Notes: generated by a model not told the origin, from the sequence alone. A stretch of 36,835 nt of DNA from Deltaproteobacteria bacterium (GCA_015233625.1 JADFXK010000004.1:1-36835), one strand, 5' to 3'. Shown: positions 15,802-25,148, counted from the first letter of the stretch. Translations and numbers: made by a program.

Positions 15802-17100
15802 TTAATTCTGTCTCCTAAGCCTCAAAAATTTTTCCATATATTTGAAATCAACATTTACATCAACCTCGGCCAAACCCTTCTTGATCAAATGGGCATTAAC
15901 AAATGTTCTATTCTTCAGGTAGACATATCCCATATCAGAACCATTTGTGTCGCCCGGCTCAGGTTCATGTTTCAGGTATACTTTTTTGCCTTTCACCTTT
16001 TCCGTCAAGAATTTAATGGCTTTTTCGCGAGTCTCAGGGTTCTCAGCCAAGCCGATTAATTTTACTTTAAAGTGACTGCCGCCGTCATTCAACAATAACA
16101 CCGTAGGTGAAATAATCTCAGATACCATGAAGTATTCATGGCTGGCCGAAGAGTTGCGGTCAACTTTAGAACCGAAATTGAGTCTCTTCGGATCCACCTT
16201 CTTGTCAAACTTGATCGGATCAACGAAGGTATATGGTAATTTCTTGATGTCGTCGGCAAAGTCATTCTGAAATTTTTCTGGCCGGATTATTTCAAAATTT
16301 GCAGCTTGAACGATGTCTGGTTGTGTTAGACCGACCTTTTCTTCGATTATCGGCAGGAATTCGTCGTTAATCTCATAACCGATAGAATTTCGGTCCAAAT
16401 TCTTTGCGGCCAGTATCGTTGTTCCGCTGCCGAGAAAGGGGTCGAGCACCGTGTCGCCCACAAAGCTAAACATCTTGATCAGACGTTTGGGCAATTCTTC
16501 AGGAAACATAGCTAAATGTTTATTCTGTTTATCACCCGGAAAATTCCAATGCCCGGTAAAATATTGATTCCATTCTTCTGGGCTCAGCTTAGAGGCTTCC
16601 TTCGTCTCTGCTTCGACTTTTGGGCCGGTGCCGTACTTCTTAAAAACCAAGATGAACTCATAGTCTAATTTTATAATGCCATTGCGGGGATAAGGATATG
16701 AGCCCATGATTACCGCCCCGCCGGAGGTATTGCAGGTGGTTACTTTTTGCCAGATAATCGCCCCCATATAATCGAACCCGGAACTCTCACAGAACTTGAT
16801 GATCTCGGTCCGGATCGGCATTACTTTATATCTGCCGTAATAGACAGAACGGGCAAATTGATCTCCGATATTGACGCACAAACGGCAACCTTTGGTTAGA
16901 ACTCTTTGACATTCCGACCAAACCAAATTGAGATTATTAATATATGCTTCGTAAGTGTCATTGAAGCCTATCTGGTCACCGTCGCCGTAATCTTTCAGTT
17001 GCCAGTATGGCGGAGACGTGATGACCAGATGTACGCTTTCATCTGAGATCTCTCGCATGCACCTGGAATCACTAATTACTATTTTATGAAGGGTTTTCAC
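15802..17100 (-). CDS. Orphan beta-class DNA methyltransferase with C-terminal SNase-like domain
   Basis: A 432-residue protein. Numbering from GTG 17100 (AGGAG five bases upstream; a TTG at 17121 would add seven residues), motif IV TSPPYW is near 28-33 and the SAM motif DPFLGSGTT near 220-228. That IV-before-I order is beta-class; TSPPY is most often seen in N4-cytosine enzymes, so m4C is likely but m6A is possible. Residues about 320-430 resemble a staphylococcal-nuclease (OB) fold: FKVKLIGLAENPETREKA, GKKVYL, MGYVYLKNRTFVNAHLIKKGLAEV. The catalytic Arg normally in the D-x2-GR segment is replaced (DTNGSD), and the first Arg is Lys, so nuclease activity is doubtful. Composition is visibly more AT-rich than flanking genes. 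No cognate restriction gene is adjacent. Confidence 0.85.
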   Translation of the reverse strand: MKTLHKIVISDSRCMREISDESVHLVITSPPYWQLKDYGDGDQIGFNDTYEAYINNLNLVWSECQRVLTKGCRLCVNIGDQFARSVYYGRYKVMPIRTEIIKFCESSGFDYMGAIIWQKVTTCNTSGGAVIMGSYPYPRNGIIKLDYEFILVFKKYGTGPKVEAETKEASKLSPEEWNQYFTGHWNFPGDKQNKHLAMFPEELPKRLIKMFSFVGDTVLDPFLGSGTTILAAKNLDRNSIGYEINDEFLPIIEEKVGLTQPDIVQAANFEIIRPEKFQNDFADDIKKLPYTFVDPIKFDKKVDPKRLNFGSKVDRNSSASHEYFMVSEIISPTVLLLNDGGSHFKVKLIGLAENPETREKAIKFLTEKVKGKKVYLKHEPEPGDTNGSDMGYVYLKNRTFVNAHLIKKGLAEVDVNVDFKYMEKFLRLRRQN

Positions 17101-17145
17101 CCTAACTCCTGATTCACCCAAGAGGGCCGGGTGACGTTGGCAAAA

Positions 17146-18201
17146 TTAGCTCCGGCCGTTTTCTTGGAGCTTTTTCTGAGTGGAATTGATCAATTGCTGG
17201 GCTTCGGGGAAGGATGGGTTCAGAGCCAGGGCGCTTTGAAAGGAAACGATGGCCTTTTGATATTCTTTGAGTTCGATGAATACCAACCCCATGTTAAAAT
17301 GGATATTCTCATCATCGGGAGTCGCCTTCAGCGCGTTTCGGTATTGCTCGATGGATTGGACATATTTCTTTTGCTTGCGATATAGAATACCTAACAGGTT
17401 ATAGACATTGGAGGTATCAGGATTTGATTTGGCTACTTCCAAGAGAAGATCTTCGGCGTCTTCCTCCCGATTCTGGCCAATGTAGATTTCCGCGGCCTTC
17501 TGCATGGCCTCCTGGGCCTTATCCGCCATGCCCAGTTTTTGATACGCGGTGCCCATCCCTCGGAATGCCTTAGCAAAAGATGTGTTTATTTCAGTGGCCT
17601 TACGAAATGCTACCAGGGCCTCGCCATATTTGTCCTGGGCCGCTTTAATGTATCCGACATTGTAGTATACCTCGGCGGGATGATAAACCTTCATGGCCTC
17701 AGCATAGGATTCCAAGGCTTGTTCATAATTGTCCTCTTTGAAAAACTTTTCAGCACTGGCCAGGAATTTATCCGCCTGGCGGACTTCCGGATCGTTGAGC
17801 ATATCGGAAATCAATTCGAGCTGCTGCTCCAGGACCTTAATCGTCAACGGCAGAACGATCAGTCCGTTTACCCCAAATCGCCCGGCTTCAATGACATGAT
17901 CTTTGGTTAGACGGGAGGACATAAGCAACACCGGAGTCCGGGCCAATCGTTCATTAGTCCGGATCTTTCGCAGCAGGTCAACGCCGGACAATTTGTCCAG
18001 ATCCCAATTTGAGACAACGAAACTAATGGGCTTGTTTTTGATGATGTCCCAAGCCTCGTCGCCGTTGGTCGCCTTTGTAAACCTTCTAAATCCGACATAC
18101 TTTAAGACCAGAAGAACGTTCTTTAAGACACTGGGGTTACTTTCAGCCACAATAAACCTGGTATCTAATGAAAATTTTCTCTTATCTTTTCCTACAGCCA
18201 T
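17146..18201 (-). CDS. Degenerate receiver domain + TPR repeat protein
   Basis: A 351-residue protein. Residues 15-130 have a CheY-like fold, but the active site is lost: the phospho-accepting Asp is Asn65 (VVSNWDLDKLSG), the acidic pair is Glu20-Ser21 (FIVAESNP), and the conserved Lys is Leu117 (IVLPLT). Residues about 140-345 contain five or six tetratricopeptide repeats (for example EVYYNVGYIKAAQDKYGEAL and NIHFNMGLVFIELKEYQKAI). The predicted role is a phosphorylation-independent protein-interaction scaffold. It is cytoplasmic. It lies 45 bases upstream of the methyltransferase on the same strand and could share its transcript. Confidence 0.88.
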   Translation of the reverse strand: MAVGKDKRKFSLDTRFIVAESNPSVLKNVLLVLKYVGFRRFTKATNGDEAWDIIKNKPISFVVSNWDLDKLSGVDLLRKIRTNERLARTPVLLMSSRLTKDHVIEAGRFGVNGLIVLPLTIKVLEQQLELISDMLNDPEVRQADKFLASAEKFFKEDNYEQALESYAEAMKVYHPAEVYYNVGYIKAAQDKYGEALVAFRKATEINTSFAKAFRGMGTAYQKLGMADKAQEAMQKAAEIYIGQNREEDAEDLLLEVAKSNPDTSNVYNLLGILYRKQKKYVQSIEQYRNALKATPDDENIHFNMGLVFIELKEYQKAIVSFQSALALNPSFPEAQQLINSTQKKLQENGRS

Positions 18202-18479
18202 AATAAACCACCACCACAGAAGGACTGATCCCCGGATTAATCATCACTAAAAGGGGCTTTATGTTCCTCATAAATCAACTTGAACCAACTATTATCTTTA
18301 GGCTCTTTCCGTGCCTCCTGGCACCATATTTCAGGTGAGACCATAATTCAAGAAAAAAATACCACGTGTCGTCCGCCCGTTGAAGGACGCCGGGACCTAA
18401 TAACTCTGCGCTCTCCGCCAAACCGTGGCTCGTTCTGGGTTGAGCTTTCCCCACACTGATAGAAATCGGCAGCGGTCGG

Positions 18480-20114
18480 CTACGGCTGATTTCCCTCGGC
18501 CCGGTTAAGGAAGAAATCTTCCATGCGTTCCAGGAGTGGGCCGAACGTGTTCACGTCCCGGGCCGAAATGGATACCGCATCGTATTGTTGGCATCGATTG
18601 GCTACCGTCAAGGGATCAGCCAGGTCCTCTTTATTCAGGACCATCAAGATGGGAATCTGATCAAGATTAATCTGGGCCAGGATTTGTTCCACGGCTGAAA
18701 TGTGTTTTTCGAAAGCCGGACTACTGGCATCGACGACGTGGAGGAGCAAGTCCGCGTCCTCCATCTCTTCTAAAGTGGCCTTAAATGCCTCCATCAGGTC
18801 TTTGGGCAAATCGGCGATGAATCCTACCGTGTCAGTAATAATGACCTCTACGTCCCTGGGGAACCTGAGCCGGCGACTGGTGGGGTCCAACGTCGCGAAA
18901 GGCTTGTTCTCGGTAAACACCCGACTCTTGGTTAAGGCGTTCAACAAGGTGGATTTCCCGGCGTTAGTGTACCCGATAATGGATATCACCGGCATACCCT
19001 TTCGTCGGCGATGATCCCGGCGGAGTTGCCGTTCCTTCCGGACATTCTCCAGTTGTTTTTGGAGACGGTGCAGGCGGTCATTGGCCCGACGACGATTGAT
19101 TTCCAGCTTTGTTTCGCCCGGGCCCCGGGCTCCGATGCCTCCAGTCAACCGGGACATGGCTGTGTTTTTGACCACCAGTCTGGGTAAAAGATATTTTAAT
19201 TGGGCTATCTCAACCTGGATTTTTCCCTCTCGGCTTTTGGCGCGTCGGGCGAAGATGTCTAGAATTAACTGGGTTCGGTCAATGATTCTGACTTCAGTCG
19301 CGTCGGTCAAGGATCGAACCTGGGAAGGATTCAATTCCTGGTCAAAAATCAGCAGATTTGCGCCCATCTGGAGCATCCGGGCCATCAGTTCAGTCAGCTT
19401 CCCCCGACCCAGCACATACCTGGAATTCATCTTTCGGGTAACCTGAATCACCTGGTCCAGCACCTTGATACCGCTTGAAGTAGCCAATTCCGTCAACTCC
19501 GCCAAAGACTCAAGTATTTTGGCCCGAGATTTGTCCGACACGGAAACCAGAATGGCCCGGTCTTTGGCCGAATCTAACCCAGCGACCTGGCCGGTCCGGG
19601 CGAATTCTTCTTCCAATGCCTGGATGAAGGGCGCGAAATCCAGGTCCAAGGCAGCCGGGTGGTCGGCCGTGATGGTTCGGTAGTCTTTTCCCTCAATGGC
19701 CTGGGGCAGGAGATGGGTCACGGTCATCGCCCCGGGCAGGCCATCGGGTTTGACCTGGAGGACGGCGATCAGGTCTAATGACAGCAAGGACAGATCGGCC
19801 AGGTCGTCATCGCTTAACGGTTCCCCGAGGAGATGGGTGTGGATTAACCGCAAGCCCTTGAGCCGGGTTTCTAGTCCCCGAAGTCGGCTCAACGGAGGGA
19901 TAACAATCCCTCGACCGTCACCTACAATGACATGGGAGATGACTCCCCGGCGGTCAATGAGCAGCCCGATTTGACGACCCGTCTCATGCGATATTTCGGT
20001 GACAATTCTGGCCAGATCAGGCGCGATGACTTCCTCACCCGTTAGACGCCTCTGGTAGATGCGCTCCAACCGTTTCACCTGGCTTGGCTTTAGTCCGACA
20101 GTTTGGCCATACAA
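18480..20114 (-). CDS. hflX: GTPase HflX
   Basis: A 544-residue ribosome-associated GTPase that splits or rescues stalled ribosomes. It has an HflX N-terminal region extended by about 180 residues relative to E. coli, the glycine-rich linker with GARGPGETKLE (residues 328-338), then the GTPase domain: G1 GYTNAGKST (381-389), G3 DTVGF (428-432), G4 NKED near 500. The extension (YGQTVGLKPSQVKRLERIY, IGLLIDRRG) is common in long HflX proteins of this kind. The start is TTG at 20114; no in-frame ATG or GTG exists upstream before a stop. AGGAG lies 17 bases from that TTG but eight bases from an in-frame ATC, so the true start is uncertain by four codons. Confidence 0.93.
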   Translation of the reverse strand: MYGQTVGLKPSQVKRLERIYQRRLTGEEVIAPDLARIVTEISHETGRQIGLLIDRRGVISHVIVGDGRGIVIPPLSRLRGLETRLKGLRLIHTHLLGEPLSDDDLADLSLLSLDLIAVLQVKPDGLPGAMTVTHLLPQAIEGKDYRTITADHPAALDLDFAPFIQALEEEFARTGQVAGLDSAKDRAILVSVSDKSRAKILESLAELTELATSSGIKVLDQVIQVTRKMNSRYVLGRGKLTELMARMLQMGANLLIFDQELNPSQVRSLTDATEVRIIDRTQLILDIFARRAKSREGKIQVEIAQLKYLLPRLVVKNTAMSRLTGGIGARGPGETKLEINRRRANDRLHRLQKQLENVRKERQLRRDHRRRKGMPVISIIGYTNAGKSTLLNALTKSRVFTENKPFATLDPTSRRLRFPRDVEVIITDTVGFIADLPKDLMEAFKATLEEMEDADLLLHVVDASSPAFEKHISAVEQILAQINLDQIPILMVLNKEDLADPLTVANRCQQYDAVSISARDVNTFGPLLERMEDFFLNRAEGNQP

Positions 20115-20143
20115 TTTACCGATGGTGAATTCTCCTAGTTCGT

Positions 20144-20517
20144 GTTGCGTGTTACGGGTTTCGAGTTGCGTGTTACGAGTTGCGTGTTAATGTCATTGAC
20201 TTAACGGCTGCGCATATTGGAGACCTCGACCCAGGGTGGCGCTGCGCTGACCCTGGGCTATATTGGGTAACCCCTACGGGGTATTAGGGCGTGGTGGCCT
20301 GGTCAATGGTGTGCTTAGCCCCGGCAATGGACTTTGAAGACAAATCATCCCGTTCCGATTGACGAAATCCATTTCCCCGAAGGGGAAAAACAATCTAGCC
20401 CAGGGTCAGCGAAGCGCCACCCTGGGTCATGCAGACACCAAGCCTGGAACCTTAAGTCAATGACATTGAGTTGCGTGTTACGAGTTGCGTGTTACGAGTT
20501 GCGTGTTACGGGTTGCG
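20144..20517. repeat. 14-bp tandem repeat arrays flanking an inserted element
   Basis: The unit CGAGTTGCGTGTTA is repeated with period 14. About three copies, some degenerate, lie at 20144-20188 and about three and a half at 20468-20517, same orientation. Degenerate inverted copies occur at 20584-20612. The two arrays flank the palindromic element at 20189-20467. No spacer-repeat alternation is present, so it is not a CRISPR array. Confidence 0.8.
20189..20467. mobile_element. MITE-like palindromic element, 279 bp
   Basis: The ends are a perfect 16-bp terminal inverted repeat, AATGTCATTGACTTAA (20189-20204) and its reverse complement (20452-20467). Inside is a second inverted pair of 33 bases (20228-20260 and 20396-20428) matching at 32 positions, each arm itself a hairpin with CCCAGGGT/ACCCTGGG. 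Two small hairpins lie between: ACCCC-TAC-GGGGT (20270-20282) and TTTCCCC-GAA-GGGGAAA (20372-20388). There is no transposase ORF. The same 13-base sequence GAGTTGCGTGTTA abuts both sides, which could be a target duplication or the tandem array itself. Confidence 0.7.
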
Positions 20518-20614
20518 ACGTGTTCCGGAAGGGAAGGAACGTCATATTTTTCGCCAAGATAACTCGGTGGTCATCGACACATACCCGCAACACCTAACTC
20601 GCAACCCGTAACAT

Positions 20615-22207
20615 CTATTGCATTACCGCATGGACCCGTACTAACTGCTCTTTTCCCTTAACTTTGACCGGCGGGAATTCCTTTAAGTCAAAGGGTTCCT
20701 GGAGTTGATCGCGGGTGGCCTGGCTAATCAGGATATCTGTATGTAATTCCTTATTCAAGGTTTCAATCCGGGAAGCCAGGTTCACGGAGTCACCCACCAC
20801 CCGGTATTCCATCCGATGCGTCGTCCCAATTATTCCAGCGACTACCGGGCCGGTATTGATACCCACGCCAACGCGGAAGGGAGGCACCCCGACCCGGTGC
20901 CGGGTATTAAATTCCTCCAGAGCGCACATTATCTCCAGGGCGCTTTTGACCGCCAGGGTGGCATGGTCAGGCAGCCTCACCGGCGCACCAAATACGGCCA
21001 TAATCCCATCTCCGACAAATTGATAGACTACCCCCTGGTGCATTTCAATGGCCCTGACCATATAGGAAAAATAGTTATTGAGCAGATTAATCACCTCGTG
21101 GGGAGGTAACTCCTCACACAGGGTGGTGTAGTCTCGAACGTCGGAGAACAGAATTGACACGTCGGTACTCTCTCCGCCTAGAGCCGGCGGATGCTCCAGA
21201 ATTGCCCGGGCAATTTCCGGGGTAACAAACCGGCCAAAGGTTTCTTTGATCCGTTCCCGATCTCGGAGACCTTCCACCATTCGGTTAAAATGGTCTGCTA
21301 AAATGCCCAGTTCATCATTACTGGTGACACCGGCTGTCGCGGTCAGGTCTCCTTCGGCCACTTTGGTCATGGCCGCGACCATGTCCTTTACCGGCGTAAC
21401 GATGCTGCCGGAAACGGTGTGAGCTAAAATCATGGCCAGGGCCAGTCCCGTAATTAGTAGGAAAACAGTCAGATATAGCAGACTGCTGATAACTTCTTCC
21501 GGGTCCATGGTTAGCATCATTCTGGCCTTATTATAGGACAGCACGGCCAGGATGATCATGGGTAAGAAACTGGCGAACATAAAAGTATAGAGTAACCTTG
21601 ACCGGAGACGCAGTCGAAAGGCGCCTGGTGTCTGGACCAGACCACCGTCGGGAAAGAAATGACTCCGGGCCGCGCGGCTGAATATCTCCGTGGTGAAGAA
21701 AACAATGGCCGAGGTGACGACGCCTGAAATCAACACTCCGACAAACACTCTGACTCCGCTGATGATGATGGGCAAAGTGGCTTTTCCGACTGTCTGGAGC
21801 ATGGTGCTGTAGACCGACATAATCAAAGCCGCCATGAGCCAGTTGGCCAAACTGACTAAGGCGGAATAAAACGGCATGTTGAGAATTTTTCGCTGGACAA
21901 TGGGCAATAATCCGGTAGGGATATCACGGGACTCCAATTTGAGCCGAATGTATCGCCTGATACCTAATAACCAGTTGAAGTTAAAGCAAGTTGCTGTGAC
22001 CACTAAAATGACCAGCATAATGGTCGAGGCACGCAGAGCTTTCTGGACATAGGCCAGGGGATGAAGACGGTCAAAATAGAGAAAGTAGGATATGCAAATA
22101 ATCGCCCCGGTGACGTTAGCCAGGATTTGAATAAGGCCCAATTTGAACCTGAAAAGTCGACTTATGCCTGGCCAGGGGTTGTTATTTTCGAAAGGTTGTT
22201 CAGCCAT
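20615..22207 (-). CDS. Membrane-bound class III adenylate/guanylate cyclase with HAMP domain
   Basis: A 530-residue inner-membrane protein. About six hydrophobic segments lie at 24-44, 62-82, 115-135, 145-170, 205-223 and 240-262, followed by a HAMP linker (SIVTPVKDMVAAMTKVAEGDL, about 267-320) and the cyclase homology domain (345-525). Metal aspartates are D356 (FSDVRDYT) and D400 (FVGDGIMAVFGAP); transition-state residues are N476 and R480 (GDSVNLASRIE). The position usually held by Lys in bacterial adenylate cyclases (DKFIGD) is Gln396 here (YQFVGD), so purine specificity is uncertain. The start is an ATG at 22207. A membrane stimulus probably controls cytoplasmic cNMP synthesis. Confidence 0.92.
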   Translation of the reverse strand: MAEQPFENNNPWPGISRLFRFKLGLIQILANVTGAIICISYFLYFDRLHPLAYVQKALRASTIMLVILVVTATCFNFNWLLGIRRYIRLKLESRDIPTGLLPIVQRKILNMPFYSALVSLANWLMAALIMSVYSTMLQTVGKATLPIIISGVRVFVGVLISGVVTSAIVFFTTEIFSRAARSHFFPDGGLVQTPGAFRLRLRSRLLYTFMFASFLPMIILAVLSYNKARMMLTMDPEEVISSLLYLTVFLLITGLALAMILAHTVSGSIVTPVKDMVAAMTKVAEGDLTATAGVTSNDELGILADHFNRMVEGLRDRERIKETFGRFVTPEIARAILEHPPALGGESTDVSILFSDVRDYTTLCEELPPHEVINLLNNYFSYMVRAIEMHQGVVYQFVGDGIMAVFGAPVRLPDHATLAVKSALEIMCALEEFNTRHRVGVPPFRVGVGINTGPVVAGIIGTTHRMEYRVVGDSVNLASRIETLNKELHTDILISQATRDQLQEPFDLKEFPPVKVKGKEQLVRVHAVMQ

Positions 22208-22619
22208 TTGAGCACCGGGTTTGGTTGATGTTGCTGCATCTTGCCGACGTGTTCTGAATTCGGTTGGAAATAGGCCGGAAGGGTAGAGGCAACCAATGTC
22301 TTCAACCGGCGCCTCTTAAGGGCAAATCTCAATCTTGAGACCAGCATTTTTATTCGCTATATTCTATAGGTCGGCTGAAACCAGAGTACCACAAGGGGCG
22401 ACCCTTGGCAATCTTTTTCCAGATGGGGACGGTCGGCGCGAATGGAGTGATTCTCAGGGAGCACCCGAAGAGGTTACTGGGGCACAGACGGAGGGCAATC
22501 AGGTAGCAGGAGAAGTAGCCGTATATGTTTGAATGGGATATCAACCGTGAGTACGGCAGACCATGCAGAATCTAACTCTGCTTTCTTGTTTGCTTAGAAA
22601 GGGTCCAATCATTTGTGAC
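22208..22619. other. Intergenic region without recognisable gene
   Basis: Both strands contain only short ORFs without family matches or good ribosome-binding sites. It separates the cyclase promoter side from the 3' end of the protease gene. A short hairpin (GCAGA/TCTGC near 22563-22579) followed by a T-rich stretch points in the plus direction and serves no obvious gene. Confidence 0.4.
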
Positions 22620-25106
22620 CTATATCTCTATCTCCACCTGCTGCCTGACAAGGTTGGCCACCGGTGTGTATATATCAACATCGGCTTCCGGCGTGCGTAT
22701 GGTGACGATTAGAGAGTAACGGGCTCTTTTGGACCACCGTTTTAGGTGATGACGCTCACGCCACCAGCCTACAACCGGATAAACAGCAAGGTAACCCCGT
22801 TGAGCAAGTTCTGCCGCCGTTCCGACCCAGCGGTCTGAATGCAATGAACCCAAGTTTCTCAGTTTAGGACCCAATTCCCAGCTATCAGAATCACTCTTGG
22901 AACGGTCACCCCTTCCTTCTTCAAAGGCAATCTTGTTTATGCGTCCTTTGAATTGGTCGAGAGTTTCTATAGGCGTTTTAACCTCTAATCTTAGACCGTG
23001 AGAAGCATAGCGATATGGCTTCTTCCATCCTCTTTCTCCAGGGTTGGGCTCAATGAAGTAAGACAGCGTAACCCGCATCTCCACCTCGGTCTCGCCCAAT
23101 TCCTGCAAGACATCCGTTGGCCACGGAATAGTGTGAAGATTCATGTCCCGCATTTTATCCTTTCCATCGATCCTATCATATGGCTGCAGCGAATCCTGGG
23201 CGATGAGGGTCAAGGAATTCCTGGCACTCCACAGAGCCTTGGTCAGGTCAGGCACACCAAATCCGCACCATCTCAGAAGCTTTTTGTAATCCTCTCTCTT
23301 CTTTAGCGGAGAAAATCTGGCTTTCATCGCCTCGGTCCAATCGGCGGAGTGGACCAGCAGAGCCCGAATGGTTTCCGGCCAATACTCGGGATGCTCGGCC
23401 TGAAGCATGGCCGCCATTCGTGAAGCCAGGGCAGTGGCGGCGCTGGTATCTCTCATGATGGTCAACGGCTTTATGGTGAATGATCCATTCGTTGAAAGTA
23501 AGCCAAGACTATCAACGTATTCTGAGTCCCTCGTCACCGGGTTCAGCGCCATGTTTCCACCTTCTAAGACGATGTCCGGTTTGATCGGCCATGCATTGGA
23601 CCACACGCTGGAAGTGCAACTGGAAGGACTCAGGTCGCCGTGTGGTGCGAGGGGGAGCCAACCGGGATACTTATTCTGATCAATTGTGACCTTTTCGGTG
23701 AAAGCCCCAACAGTTAAGGCGTTCCATGACTGTCCAGGGTCATGAATTCCATCGGTATGGTTGCTGTCTGGATAGAGATGACGAAAGTCGGGGTTAGTAT
23801 TTCCGGCGCAGACTACGATGAGGCGCTTCAGGTTGTCATCGTTTTCGTCGTAACCCGAAGCCAGAGCATCCAGGCGGGCAGACCACGACGATGGTTTTCC
23901 GCGATCTCGGGAATCTTTTGCCGATACAGCCAGGCACATGACGCGTTGGCGTTCAGGCGCAGTAATCTCTGCCCGAGAAATCGCCTCGCTGGTAATGTGA
24001 CCATAGAGATGGGGGAGATTCTTACCGTTAGGTGGAAGAATCTTGACAGACTCAAGCCGATGTCCCAATTCATAGGAATAGCTATCAGATAAGACCTCAG
24101 TGAGATCGCCGTAAAGTGAAAGCCCGGCCATCTCGGTTCCATGTCCTTTGCGATCTGAGGTGCCCCAGTTTGGGTTGTAAGAGTGCATGTCGGTTTGATC
24201 GAGCGCATGCCTCAGCATAGGATGTTCTCTATTTATTCCTGTATCCAGTATACATACGGCCGGGCTTGATGATGGCGGCCAACTTATTCTGGACAACGCG
24301 TCATCGATCCATTTGTATTGCTCGACCGCTGTAAGGTCAGTGAAAAAGTCGGCCGTTTCTTTCGCCCGGCGAACTTCCGCAATACAATCGAGTAAGTCGA
24401 CTGATCTACTCATCTGAGACTTGGTGCCTTGGGCTATAATCACCGTTCGATCTGGAAATTCTATTGTCTCCGCATTAACGCCAAGTCCGATGCGCTGTGC
24501 GTGTTCCTTAAAAGTTTCAAGGTAATCCCGTCTGTTGATTCCAACGCGAAGCCAGACTTCCCAAAATATGACCTCATCTCCTGTTGGCATAACTTCATCG
24601 TCGTCAGTCCATAGGGCGGTAAGTACGGCTTTCCGAATTTCCGAGATGCTTTCGATAAACGGCTGATTTTTGGGCTTACCTTTTTGGGTATACTCGGTGA
24701 GATACTGGTCTATTCTGTCGAAAAAGAAGGATAGCTTGCCTTCTGGAATATAGCAAGTGGCCAAATTCGTATCTTCCACTTTCTTTACCGCAAGCAATTC
24801 AATGCCGGCCCTTCTGGATTCAAGGCTTTCGAACTTCAACTCGAATCCTGGTTCACTTTGGAATTCCACGTAGATCCCATAGCCCACATGAACGCCGAAG
24901 GCCACACGTTCTTGTTTCAAGGCTTGAGCCTTTTCCTCAACTTGCTTCAATTGATTGAGTAATCTATTACCGTGAGATTTCTTGTCTCGGGTAGGCAGCT
25001 TTATTTTATTGCCATCGCCACCCCGATCCGGCGGCGCGTACCGATCAGTCTGAGCTGTACCAGCCACAAGTAAGTGAGGAAGCTTATCCAGCTTTTGATC
25101 AGTCAT
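22620..25106 (-). CDS. ietS: Subtilisin-like serine protease IetS
   Basis: An 828-residue S8 (subtilase) protease with no signal peptide. Residues from ATG 25106 (GAGGG four bases upstream): the triad is D288 (VCILDTGINREHP), H322 (RKGHGTEMAGL) and S555 (RDTSAATALASRMAAM), with oxyanion Asn436 (VVCAGNTNP). The N-terminal 260 residues (FGVHVGYGIYVEFQ and following) and the C-terminal 230 residues are family-specific and do not match secreted subtilisins. It lies 42 bases after an AAA ATPase on the same strand. That pairing is IetAS, described as a plasmid-stability toxin-antitoxin pair in Agrobacterium and later as an anti-phage system. The assignment rests on architecture and gene order. Confidence 0.87.
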   Translation of the reverse strand: MTDQKLDKLPHLLVAGTAQTDRYAPPDRGGDGNKIKLPTRDKKSHGNRLLNQLKQVEEKAQALKQERVAFGVHVGYGIYVEFQSEPGFELKFESLESRRAGIELLAVKKVEDTNLATCYIPEGKLSFFFDRIDQYLTEYTQKGKPKNQPFIESISEIRKAVLTALWTDDDEVMPTGDEVIFWEVWLRVGINRRDYLETFKEHAQRIGLGVNAETIEFPDRTVIIAQGTKSQMSRSVDLLDCIAEVRRAKETADFFTDLTAVEQYKWIDDALSRISWPPSSSPAVCILDTGINREHPMLRHALDQTDMHSYNPNWGTSDRKGHGTEMAGLSLYGDLTEVLSDSYSYELGHRLESVKILPPNGKNLPHLYGHITSEAISRAEITAPERQRVMCLAVSAKDSRDRGKPSSWSARLDALASGYDENDDNLKRLIVVCAGNTNPDFRHLYPDSNHTDGIHDPGQSWNALTVGAFTEKVTIDQNKYPGWLPLAPHGDLSPSSCTSSVWSNAWPIKPDIVLEGGNMALNPVTRDSEYVDSLGLLSTNGSFTIKPLTIMRDTSAATALASRMAAMLQAEHPEYWPETIRALLVHSADWTEAMKARFSPLKKREDYKKLLRWCGFGVPDLTKALWSARNSLTLIAQDSLQPYDRIDGKDKMRDMNLHTIPWPTDVLQELGETEVEMRVTLSYFIEPNPGERGWKKPYRYASHGLRLEVKTPIETLDQFKGRINKIAFEEGRGDRSKSDSDSWELGPKLRNLGSLHSDRWVGTAAELAQRGYLAVYPVVGWWRERHHLKRWSKRARYSLIVTIRTPEADVDIYTPVANLVRQQVEIEI

Positions 25107-25148
25107 CAATCCCTCTATTTGGCGTGCAACCCACTAGTCTATTAACTG

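Noticed and set aside
15802-17100. Restriction-modification system
   Set aside because: No endonuclease gene is adjacent, and the fused SNase-like domain lacks its catalytic arginine.
20144-20612. CRISPR array
   Set aside because: Repeats are 14 bp and contiguous with no spacers; no cas gene in the window.
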